Origin: Flavobacteriales bacterium
GTDB lineage: Bacteria; Bacteroidota; Bacteroidia; UBA10329
Direction of reading: 5' to 3'
DNA: 32,857 nt
Assembly: GCA_021741075.1 (NCBI GenBank)
Contig: JAIOYO010000031.1
Coordinates: 1 to 32,857, forward strand
Notes under the pieces: model-generated
Database searches by the model: none
What the model was told of the DNA's origin: nothing
The model's input: the letters and a program-made list of their open reading frames with translations, nothing else
In this document: piece after piece, positions 1 through 9,700 of the stretch
Position numbering within the stretch: the stretch's first letter is position 1
How the letters are laid out: every line of letters begins with the position of its first letter
Translations under genes and position numbers: made by a program

Positions 1-896
1 CTTGGGTCGGTGGCAGTCAGCACAACCGTGTTTGCTCCAGTGTTGGCGCAGGTGAATGAAAGTGGCGTAGCCGAAAGCGATACCGAACAGTTATCGGCTG
101 AGCCATTGTCCACCTGAGCAGCTGTGATTGTTGCCGTTCCTCCTGCGCCCAACTGAACCGTGATGTTCTGGCAGACTGCCGTTGGGGCGATATTGTCTTG
201 AATAGTAACAGTCGCGTTACAAGTGGCCGTGTTGCCGCTTGGGTCTGTCGCAGTCAGTACAACCGTATTTGCGCCAGTGTTCGCACATGTGAATGAAAGT
301 GGTGTGGCTGAAAGCGTCACCGAACAATTGTCGTTGCTTCCGTTGTCAACGTCTGCTGCTACGATGCTTGCGTTGCCGCTGGCATCCAACTGAACAGTGA
401 TGTTCTGGCAGATGGCCGTTGGGTTGATGATGTCCTGAATGGTAACTGTAGCATTGCATGTGGCCGCGTTTCCACTTGGGTCGGTTGCAGTCAATGTGAC
501 CGTATTTGCGCCAGTGTTCGCACATGTGAACGAAAGTGGTGTGGCGCTAAGTGTTACAGAACAATTGTCATTGGAGCCATTATCAACATCAGCGGCTACG
601 ATACTTGCATTTCCGCTGGCGTCCAACTGAACGGTGATGTTCTGGCAAACTGCTGTTGGGTTCGTTACATCTTGAACTGTTACAGTTGCAGCACAGTCAT
701 CTGTGTTTCCGCCTCCATCTTCAACTGTAAGTGTTACCGTGTTTGCACCAAGATTGGCACAAGTAAATAAACTTGTTGAAAGCGTGTAAGAAGCTATTCC
801 GCAATCATCAGAACTTCCATTGTCAACATCTTCCCCTAAAACAGTTACGTTCCCTGATGCGTCCAATTGAACTGTGATATTCTGACATGCCGCTGT
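1..896 (-). repeat. Tandem 79-80-residue HYR-like repeats, 3.8 copies in window
   Basis: Copies run 896-657 (80 codons), 656-420 (79), 419-183 (79) and 182-1 (truncated by the window). Each begins TAxCQNITVQL, followed by a DNGSxDNC block, an FTC block and a TCNATV block. In the 79-residue copies cysteines sit at repeat positions 4, 32, 45 and 67, and they are present in every complete copy. Copies 2 and 3 are almost identical in protein but differ at many synonymous positions. The same repeat type occurs in the neighbouring giant gene. Confidence 0.9.
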
Positions 897-3581
897 TGGT
901 GCGGTATTGTCAGAAATTGTAAGTGTCGCTTGATCACAATTTGAAGGAACAGCCGTTTCACAAATCTCGTACGTAACGGTATACGTTGCGGGTGGAGTGT
1001 TTGCACCTACATCAACGCTACCATCAGGATTAATGGTTACATATCCCGTTGGATCTGGGGTGATGATATTGATTGTGACATCAGATGTTGTTGGCGTATT
1101 ACCTCCAAAGTCATCATTGGTAAGAACGTTGATAACGTTGGTTTCACCATTCACACAATCGATAGAAGGCACAAAATCATCAACAGCTTCGATATCCTGG
1201 CAAATGCTAATGGTAATTACAATCCCGCAAGCATCATCCAAAAGCGATGGAACAGCATAAAAAGTAACTGTTGAGCCTATTGCGCCTGGTAACGTTGTCG
1301 TGTATTCCGTAGCTGAACCAGTGACTGGAAACTGATTAAAAAACCGAGTTCCGGCTGGAAAATAAGTATTGATTGAATCGATTGGAATATTGGTAGCTCC
1401 ATAGCAGAAACCGAAATCTGTTTGGAGTTCTTCTGGAGTACAGTTATCTGAAACATAGTTAGGTGGAACCACAATACTTGCTGAAAGTGGGTCTGTTATT
1501 GGTTCTCCTTGGCAGGTTCCTGTGTCTTCATATCCTGTGATCAAACCTGAATTCTGAATCGCTACGCCCGTTACAGAACCAGTTCCTGTTAGTGTGCCAG
1601 TTGTCGTAATGGCATTCGCACAAGCTGCGTCATTCAAGAGAAGGCAATTATCAATTACCTGAAATGTGAAAGACAACGAGGCGAGCAACTCCGTTGGGTC
1701 GGCAGGCAATGGAAGGGTACCGAAATCCCAAATAATCGAACCGTTGATACCCACGTTCGGGTCATAATATAGATTGTTTGGCGTTGGAGCTGGCGAAAAG
1801 AAAATACTGCTAGTTAAACTCCCCGGCACCAAACCACCTGTACTTGATAATGGGACGGTAATCACGTGTCCCAACACTTCTTCCGTTCCGATGTTCCGGA
1901 TGTCTATCGTATACGTAATCTCATCACCAGGACCAACTACTAGCGGGTCTGGAACGGTCGTAGATCCGTTCAATTCGCTTACAGAAATAAGCCCTTCTAC
2001 TTCGGGAACGTATGAGTCGGATGACATCGTGATATTGAAAACGCAATAGGTATCCAGCGTTGTACCATATCGAAAAGTAGTCGAAGTCTGATTGTTTGTC
2101 ATAACAGTGTTACCCGGATTACTCACGGTGTATGCACTTACGTCTAGTCCTGTATTATTTAGAAGATTCGGATTTCTAACGTTCCCTCCTGTTTCGATGG
2201 AAGAATTGAAGTAGTTACCGGTGGAGTTGCCCGTATGATTCAGGTTTACCCATGCCGTGTTTGCTGCATTCCTAATTTGAAAATAATCTCCTGTATAGCC
2301 TCTATCTCCCTCACCTGCCATTACCCCAACACGCAGATTAACTGCACCTGCTGGGGTCGTCTGAAACCCAGTCACCGGAATTTGAAAAGCTGCTGTTCCA
2401 GAAGGAACATAGGCATGACCATCAAAAACAGTAATGTCTCTCCAAGTCATCAGGTAGTTTTCGTACACAACCACCATTCCCCAACCACCATATAGTCCAG
2501 TTGGACCTCCACCTGTTCCTTCTCGTAGGGCAATGTCGGCTACAAAGTATTCGCCAGGGCCATTGGTTTGAACATATGTGGTTATGTCCTTAAATGCCGC
2601 ATACATACCTAAGGCGCTATCCGCTGTGTTTGCAGACAATGGGAAATAAATTTCTGTAGTTGAAAGAGTTGTGTAATTAGTTGCTAAAGGACCTTTCAGT
2701 TTAGCCTGCCGCTTATCAAAAGTCTTAGTGTAATTAGAGTACGTTGGGGCTAGCCCTGAAACGTTCACATTTGCTTCAGCACCATTCTCGGTGTCGTTAG
2801 TATTGAGGTTAGTACCCGGGTCTCTAACAAGGCTAACAATTGTCAAGTTTACACCGCCAATGGTAATGACATACGATGGATTCAATGTAGCTATTCCGTT
2901 TCCGCCAGAAGTAGTATAGGTTACGGGCACATTCACTGCCGCGTTTCCATTGACAGATAACGTTACTCTATTAGCTCCAGTATTGTTTGTGAAGTTGAAT
3001 ACATAAGTATTGGTTCCATCACTGAATGTATAAATCGGATATCGATTTCCACTAGAACCGCCTCGTGTTACTTGAAGAGTGTACCCTGTATTTGGAATAT
3101 TATCATTATCACCAACGGTGTAATTCTGATTAACAGGGGTTGATCCTGTTTGTACTTGCTTCGTGACGTTAAATGTGTACGGGGAGCTAGAGGATTCGTC
3201 CGTTCTTCCTGTCCAATAGAGACCAGCAAAAAGCACGTTGGTACATTCATCGTCTGCCCCATTTTCTGCTGAAAAGTCAAGAGTGGCCATGGATGAATTG
3301 AATGTGCTATCAACTCCGTCAATGTCAACGTAAATCATCGAACTCTGATTGCCACCGCCATCACTATAATTTGCCAATGTCAAATTGGTATTGCCAATCA
3401 TGGCAAAATCACCCTTGATTTTGTACGTAGAGGGTGTAGTTCTGGGAGCGAAATCGACAAAAACCTGGCTGCTTGCAAACAGCGGAGCTATCGTAAAAAG
3501 GAGTAACGCAGAAAACCTACAGACAATCAATCTGCACATCTCCCACAAAGAAAAAAAACGACTATTTGAGGTTCTATTCAT
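1..3581 (-). CDS. Giant secreted/surface repeat protein, 3' end beyond window
   Basis: Reading leftward from an ATG at 3581, the frame stays open for 1193 codons to the window edge, so the C-terminus is missing. Residues 1-39 look like a signal peptide ending in FASSQ; a second ATG at 3539 would also leave a good signal. Residues ~40-520 are Asn/Thr/Gly-rich beta-type sequence with the motif LFAGLYWTGR, which I cannot assign to a named family. Residues ~530-645 resemble a DUF11-type conserved repeat (DEITYTIDIRNIGTEEV). Residues ~795-890 resemble a bacterial Ig-like domain of the NVLTNDD...TYTVTYEICE kind. From residue ~896 begins an array of 79-80-residue HYR-like repeats that is still running at base 1. 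By family knowledge such proteins end in a T9SS sorting domain; that is inferred here. It lies 183 bases downstream of a second giant gene, same strand, and may be co-transcribed. Likely role: adhesin or surface filament. Confidence 0.85.
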   Translation of the reverse strand, partial: MNRTSNSRFFSLWEMCRLIVCRFSALLLFTIAPLFASSQVFVDFAPRTTPSTYKIKGDFAMIGNTNLTLANYSDGGGNQSSMIYVDIDGVDSTFNSSMATLDFSAENGADDECTNVLFAGLYWTGRTDESSSSPYTFNVTKQVQTGSTPVNQNYTVGDNDNIPNTGYTLQVTRGGSSGNRYPIYTFSDGTNTYVFNFTNNTGANRVTLSVNGNAAVNVPVTYTTSGGNGIATLNPSYVITIGGVNLTIVSLVRDPGTNLNTNDTENGAEANVNVSGLAPTYSNYTKTFDKRQAKLKGPLATNYTTLSTTEIYFPLSANTADSALGMYAAFKDITTYVQTNGPGEYFVADIALREGTGGGPTGLYGGWGMVVVYENYLMTWRDITVFDGHAYVPSGTAAFQIPVTGFQTTPAGAVNLRVGVMAGEGDRGYTGDYFQIRNAANTAWVNLNHTGNSTGNYFNSSIETGGNVRNPNLLNNTGLDVSAYTVSNPGNTVMTNNQTSTTFRYGTTLDTYCVFNITMSSDSYVPEVEGLISVSELNGSTTVPDPLVVGPGDEITYTIDIRNIGTEEVLGHVITVPLSSTGGLVPGSLTSSIFFSPAPTPNNLYYDPNVGINGSIIWDFGTLPLPADPTELLASLSFTFQVIDNCLLLNDAACANAITTTGTLTGTGSVTGVAIQNSGLITGYEDTGTCQGEPITDPLSASIVVPPNYVSDNCTPEELQTDFGFCYGATNIPIDSINTYFPAGTRFFNQFPVTGSATEYTTTLPGAIGSTVTFYAVPSLLDDACGIVITISICQDIEAVDDFVPSIDCVNGETNVINVLTNDDFGGNTPTTSDVTINIITPDPTGYVTINPDGSVDVGANTPPATYTVTYEICETAVPSNCDQATLTISDNTAPTAACQNITVQLDASGNVTVLGEDVDNGSSDDCGIASYTLSTSLFTCANLGANTVTLTVEDGGGNTDDCAATVTVQDVTNPTAVCQNITVQLDASGNASIVAADVDNGSNDNCSVTLSATPLSFTCANTGANTVTLTATDPSGNAATCNATVTIQDIINPTAICQNITVQLDASGNASIVAADVDNGSNDNCSVTLSATPLSFTCANTGANTVVLTATDPSGNTATCNATVTIQDNIAPTAVCQNITVQLGAGGTATITAAQVDNGSADNCSVSLSATPLSFTCANTGANTVVLTATDP

Positions 3582-3764
3582 GCGCCTTTTCGTTCGGAAG
3601 ATTAAAAAATTTCTTCCATACTGAAGGACGTTGTACGCCACGAACAGGAAAAGGTTATGGTTAGATGAAATCGGTTTCGACCAACGGTGACTGAGTGACT
3701 ACTAATACCGTGTAAAACTTAATTGTGTCGTGCTGTTTGTCGGAGAATTATGGTTGTTCGTCCA
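3582..3764. other. Spacer between the two giant genes
   Basis: 183 bases between the stop of the upstream giant gene and the ATG of the downstream one. I see no convincing TAnnTTTG box, no terminator hairpin with a T-run, and no small gene. Read-through transcription of the second gene is therefore plausible but unproven. Confidence 0.5.
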
Positions 3765-6700
3765 TTAAAACAGGACCGTAACCGAGCCCGTATTGGCCTT
3801 TTTTCCAGTGGATTGTTGCATTCCTTCCCAAACCACACCATCCTTGAAAATGGCATTGATCTTCCAAACATACGCGCCCATTGGAACATATTGACCTTTG
3901 TAACGCCCGTCCCAACCTTCTGATGGTTGACCGTCAAAAAGCTCGGTCGATTCCCAAAGCATGTTGCCCCACTTATCATACACCCAAGCATGATATTCAC
4001 GAATTCCAGTTCCTTTTGGTAGAAACGAACCAGCATCGCCAAACTCACCTATTGCTACAGCATTTGGCACAAAAAGGCCCGAAACAAGCTCTATATAGAT
4101 GTTGGCAGTTGCCGTATCCAAACAGCCATATTCATTATAAGCGCGCAAGATAATCTGGTAGGATCCGTGCTCAGGATAATCATAAGTAGGTTCAACCAAT
4201 TCCGATAAATCTCCATTTCCGAACGACCAGATGTAATCATTTGCGCCTGTAGAATTATTGATAAAAGTGAACTCGCTTCCCTCCTCATTTCCGGTAGAAA
4301 TCAGCGTGAAATTGGCGTCAGGGCGTGGGTACGCGAATACAGCCGAATCTACCGTAAGCGTATCCATGCATCCATTTGAGTCTGTTACAATGAGCGTGAC
4401 GTCATAGCTCCCTGCTTCTTCGTAGAAATGATAAGGACTCGATTGGGTGCTCGTAACCCCATCGCCAAAATCCCACAAATAGGAAACCACCGGACTGCTT
4501 TGATTAAACAGGCCGACCATGATGGGATAGCATCCTTCAGGATTCGGAATGGCAAAACCAGCTTGCGGAAGTGGGCTGATTGGTAACAGTTGAATCGTTG
4601 AGTCAACGCAACCATCTGGCGATATTGCCACCAAGGAAATCGTGTAAGTCTGTGCCGTATCAAACATAGTGGATGGAAGAACTTGGGTGGAGGAATCTCC
4701 ATTTCCAAAAGTCCAACTATAACTTAAGGCATTGGTGCTATTATTTGCAAAGTCAACCACAACCGGGAAGGTGCACGCATCGACTATTGTTTCTTCAAAA
4801 GCAGCAACAACAGGTGCGAAGGTTGAAACGATGACTGAATTAGGGACTGATTCACAACCGTTCTGATCCACGGCTGTTACAGATACATTGGTTAACTGCG
4901 TGAAGTATGAATTGAACGTAGTCCCGAATCCTTGTCCGCTCTCCCAAGTGATTAGGTAAGTACCTCCACCTCCACTCGCTTCAGCAGAAAGTGAAGCCAC
5001 TGTTCCAGGACAAATAGTCGTGTCGTTTGATGTAACCAAAATAATCTGGTCTGGCTGAGTGATTTCGACCGTATCAGAATTTGTACAACCGTTCGCGTCT
5101 GTCACTTCGTAGATATACTCCCCAGCAGAGAGTTCTGTTGCTGTTTGCGAATTCTGACCAATAGATATCCAATTGTAATCGTAAGGCGAAACGCCTCCTG
5201 ACGCTTCGATGGTGGCAGAACCATCATCATCGCCAAAACATAAGGCATTGGTCACCTGAAGCACCGCCACATTCAGCGGAGCAGGTTCGGTCATTTCCAA
5301 TTCCAGCGAATCCTGACAACCATTCAGATCTGTGACCACAACTTCGTAAGTTCCAGCACCCGCTCCGTTCAGAATGGGATCCGAATCTCCATTCGACCAC
5401 AGATATGAATAAGCAGGCACACCACCTGCGGCTTGAACTACGAACTGACCGTTCTGCTCGCCTCCGCAGCTGACCAACGTTGTATCTGTTGGGATAATGG
5501 TGAACAAAGTAGGTTCAGTAAGCGTGATGCTTTGCGCGGTCTGACAACCATTCTGATCTGTTACAGTAACGCTGTAAACTCCGGCAAAAAGTGAATCAAT
5601 GTCCTGTGTGGTTTCGCCATTGCTCCATTGATAAGTGTAAGGGGCATTTCCCTGCGAAACCTCCACATTGATTACACCATCAGAAGAACCGAAGCAAGAA
5701 ACATTAAAGCCGTTGTATGTGTTCGGAAACGATTGAACACTGAGCGGTTCTGGCTCTGTCAGCGTAATGCTGTCCTGATGCGTGCAGCCGTTAGCGTCTG
5801 TAACCGTTACCAAATACGTTCCAGCAACTATTCCCGTTAAATCTTCATCAATGGATGTGTAGCCATTCTCACCCGTCCAGAAGAAATTGTAATTCTGACA
5901 TTCAGCACCACCGTTAATATGAATGTCGATGGCGCCATCGTTTGCACCAGCGCACGATACATTTGTTCCACCGACAAAACGTGGAGATTCAAGACTGTCT
6001 GTTGAAAGTGGTTCCGGTTGCGTCAGAACAATTGTATCTGTTGCCTGTGTTCCATTCGCATCGGTCACAATAAGGACGTATTCTCCAGCACTCAATCCAA
6101 CGGCCGTTTGCGTTGTTTGATTATTAGACCAAAGGAAATTGTAAGGCGAACATCCGCCCGAAACTGTGGCCGTTGCTACGCCATTGTCCGAACCATTACA
6201 ACTGATATTGTAACCGCAAGCAAGAATTGGAGAGCTGACAGTTACCGCGATGGGTGATGGTTCAATCGTTACTGTAAACGAACAGGAAGCCGTATTTCCT
6301 GACTGATCCTCGGCATTGTATATCACCGTTGTTGTTCCAACTGGGAAGTTGTCTCCTGACGAAAAATTACCGGTCATTGTGACCGTGCAATTATCACTTT
6401 CGGTCGGTTCAATCCAAGTTACTGAAGGCGTGCAATCTGCGCTATCAGGCACTAAGGCAATGACGGAAGGACAAGAATTAATCACAGGAGAAATCGTATC
6501 GAGAACAGAGACCACCGCAATGCAATCACCCGTATTTCCGCTTGCATCTATAACAGTCAGTGTCACGATGGATTGCCCAAGATTGGCGCATTGGAAATCG
6601 CTCTGGGAAAGCATGAAAGAAACAATTGCGCAATTGTCTGTTGAACCGTTATCAACAGACATTGGATCCAGCGAAACAGAACCGCTTGCATCCAAATAGA

Positions 6701-9700
6701 CCGTAGCATTCTGGCAAACCGCATTCGGGTCAAGAGCTTCAAGAACTGTAACTATTGAAGAACAGGAAGAGATGTTTCCGCTGTTGTCCTCCACGTTCAA
6801 CTCAACCGTATTCGGTCCTGTAGTGGAGCAATCGAACGCAGTAATATCCAAGCTCAGATTGGCAAATCCGCAAACGTCAGAAGAGCCATTGTCAATCTGT
6901 GAAGGGATAATCGTGGCGTTTCCATTCACATCCAATGAAACCGTGATGTCCTGACACAAAGCCGTTGGCGGAACATTATCCTCAACGGTCACGATTGCCG
7001 TACAGGTTGATGTGTTTCCATCGACATCGGAAACCGTGAGCGTGACGGAATTCGGACCAAGGTCGGTGCAGTCGAATGAGTTAGGCGTAAGCGTGAAGCT
7101 ACTAATAGAACAATTGTCTGTGCTTCCATTGTCCACATTCGCAGCTACAACTGTAGCGGTTCCATTTGCATCCAACTGAACGGTGATGTCCTGACAAACG
7201 GCCGATGGATCGATATTGTCTTCAACCGTGACGGTTGCCGAGCAAGAAGCTGAATTTCCACTTGCATCTGTCGCGGTCAGCGTAACCGCATTCGCTCCCA
7301 AATTGCCGCAATCAAATGTTGATGGATTGACCGTGAGATTAACAATTCCGCAGTTGTCAGACGAACCGCCATCTACATCAGCACCCACAATTGTGGTAGT
7401 TCCATTGGCATCCAGTTGAACGGTTATGTCCTGACAAATGGCCGAAGGTGGTGTGTTTTCAATCAAATTGACCGTTGCCGTACAGGTAGAAGAATTCCCG
7501 GCTATATCCGTCACCGTCAATTCAACCTGTGCAGGCGCACTGACCGTGCAATCAAAGGAATTCGGAGTGACAGAAAGTGTCAACGAACCGCTGCAATTGT
7601 CGGTAGAACCGTTGTCAATCTGAGCTGCAACAATGGTTGCCATTCCATTGGCATCTAAGGCCACCGTGATGTCCTGACAGGTTGCAGTCGGACCAATCGC
7701 GTCCTCAACGGTAACCGTTGCATCGCAGGTGGAAACCAGGCCATTCACATCAGTCACAGTCAGTGTAACCGTATTCAGACCAATATCGGAACAATCGAAA
7801 ATATTTGGAGAAACAGACAAGTTATCAATGCCACAATTGTCGGTGCTTCCGTTATCGACATCAGTGGCTACAATGCTTGCGTTTCCAGCGGCATCCAATT
7901 GTATCGTTGCATTTTGGCAAATGGCCAATGGAGCGAGGTTGTCAGAAACCGTAACCGTTGCGTTGCAACTAGCGGTGTTTCCACTCACATCGGTAACGGT
8001 TACAACTACGGCATTTGCCCCAATGTTGGAACAATTAAAAGAGCCTGGATTAACAGTAATATCTGCAATGGCACAGTTGTCGGTAGAGCCTGAGCCAAGC
8101 TGATTTCCAGTAACCGTTACGTTTCCTGTGGCATCCAGATCAACCGCAATATCCTGACAAACAGCTGTTGGATTCTCGTTTTCATTGATGGTGATAGTGG
8201 ATAGACAATTGGCTGTATTTCCAGCAGCATCGGCAACGGTGAGTGTTACGATTGTTGAAGGTGAATCCGCACAAGTGAACGTATCATCGCTGAGCGAAAG
8301 GCTTTGAATGGCGCAATTATCCGTTGAGCCATTATTTACCTGTGATGGCGTAATGGAAGCATTTCCAGAACCATCCAACGTGACCGTCAAATCCTGACAA
8401 ATAGGAACTGGTGGAATCAGATCTTGAACCGTGACCGTGGCATTACAAGTGCTGACATTTCCGTTCACATCGGTTACCGTTAACAGCACCGCATTCGGTC
8501 CCAAACCGGCACAGCTGAACACGTTCGGTGATACCACCAAGGAAGCAATTCCGCAGTTGTCCGCGCTTCCATTATTTACAACCGTGGCCGAAATGGTAGC
8601 TACACCGCTTGCATTCAATTGCACTGTTGCATTCTGACAAAGGGCATTCGGAAGTTCTGAATCGTTCTGAATGATGGTTCCGTTCACAAAATCGGAGCAC
8701 CCGTTGTCATCCGTCAACGTCAGCGAATAATTTCCAACCGTGAGATTGGAAATGGTGGCGGTGGTCTGACCATTTGGACTCCAGAGATAAGAATACGGAG
8801 CAGTTCCTCCAACGATGAATGTTCCCAATTCGCCATCCGAACCTCCAACGCAAGTCACATTGCTATTGAGTAGGATTACGGCTGAAGGTTCGGGAAAAAC
8901 ACGAATCAAAGCATCGGCAGAAGCAGTACACCCTGCCATTGCATAAATCACATCATGCCTCACCGTGTAATTTCCTGCCGAAGCATAGGTGTAACTTGGG
9001 TTTTCCGTGGTTGATGAATTACCATCACCAAAATCCCAAAAGTGTGTTACTGCTCCTCCTGTTGCACCATTGTTCACAAAATTGAAATTGTGACCTTGAA
9101 AACACTGCTCATCATCGTCCACGCTGAAATCAGGATTAACTACCGTGACTGTTTCGCTACTGGTAAGCGATTGTCCGCTGCATGCATCCGTAAGCGTGAA
9201 TGTATAAGTGGTTGTTTGAGTTGGCGAAACAGACACATTATTGCCTGCTGGTACGCTATTGTCCCAGCCACTAACATATGGCATGATGCTTCCTGAAGTG
9301 TTAGCTGTAAGATTTGCCGACTCCCCATGACAAATAGTGGTCGTTCCTGTTGTTGATAGCGCCAAAGGAATATCGTTATCCAGAATATCCATTGAAACGG
9401 TAGGTGGTGGTGTGCAAGAGCAACCTCCGCCAGCAAGATTCAAAACGACTGTTTCCGTTCCTTCCGTAGTATAGTCTAGAATTCCTTCAATGTTTACAAC
9501 GGCAGAGTTTTGCCCTGCGGGGATGGTGACGCTTCCGGGCAAGGCCGTGTAGTCCACTCCGGGCGTGGCTGTTCCAGAAACTAAATAGCCAACCGTAAGC
9601 GGTGAGGAATTGCTCGCTCCTGGCAACCGACTAAAGACAAAACTGCCAATGTCACAGCCTTCGTAAATTCCTGTAACACCAGCAACGGCTTCCATTGTTA

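Noticed and set aside
3582..3764. GTGACT direct repeat near 3687-3700 considered as a hairpin or promoter feature
   Set aside because: The copies are direct, not inverted, and there is no T-run or -7 box near them.
6486..8648. Tandem 240-base periodicity considered as a CRISPR or satellite array
   Set aside because: Units are continuous coding sequence without spacers, diverged at synonymous sites, and encode HYR-like repeats.
439..9296. Many plus-strand open frames of 60-130 codons opposite the two giant genes
   Set aside because: They recur at the repeat period, have repetitive Val/Thr/Ser-rich composition mirroring the coding strand, and lack promoters. They are antisense shadows of the repeats.
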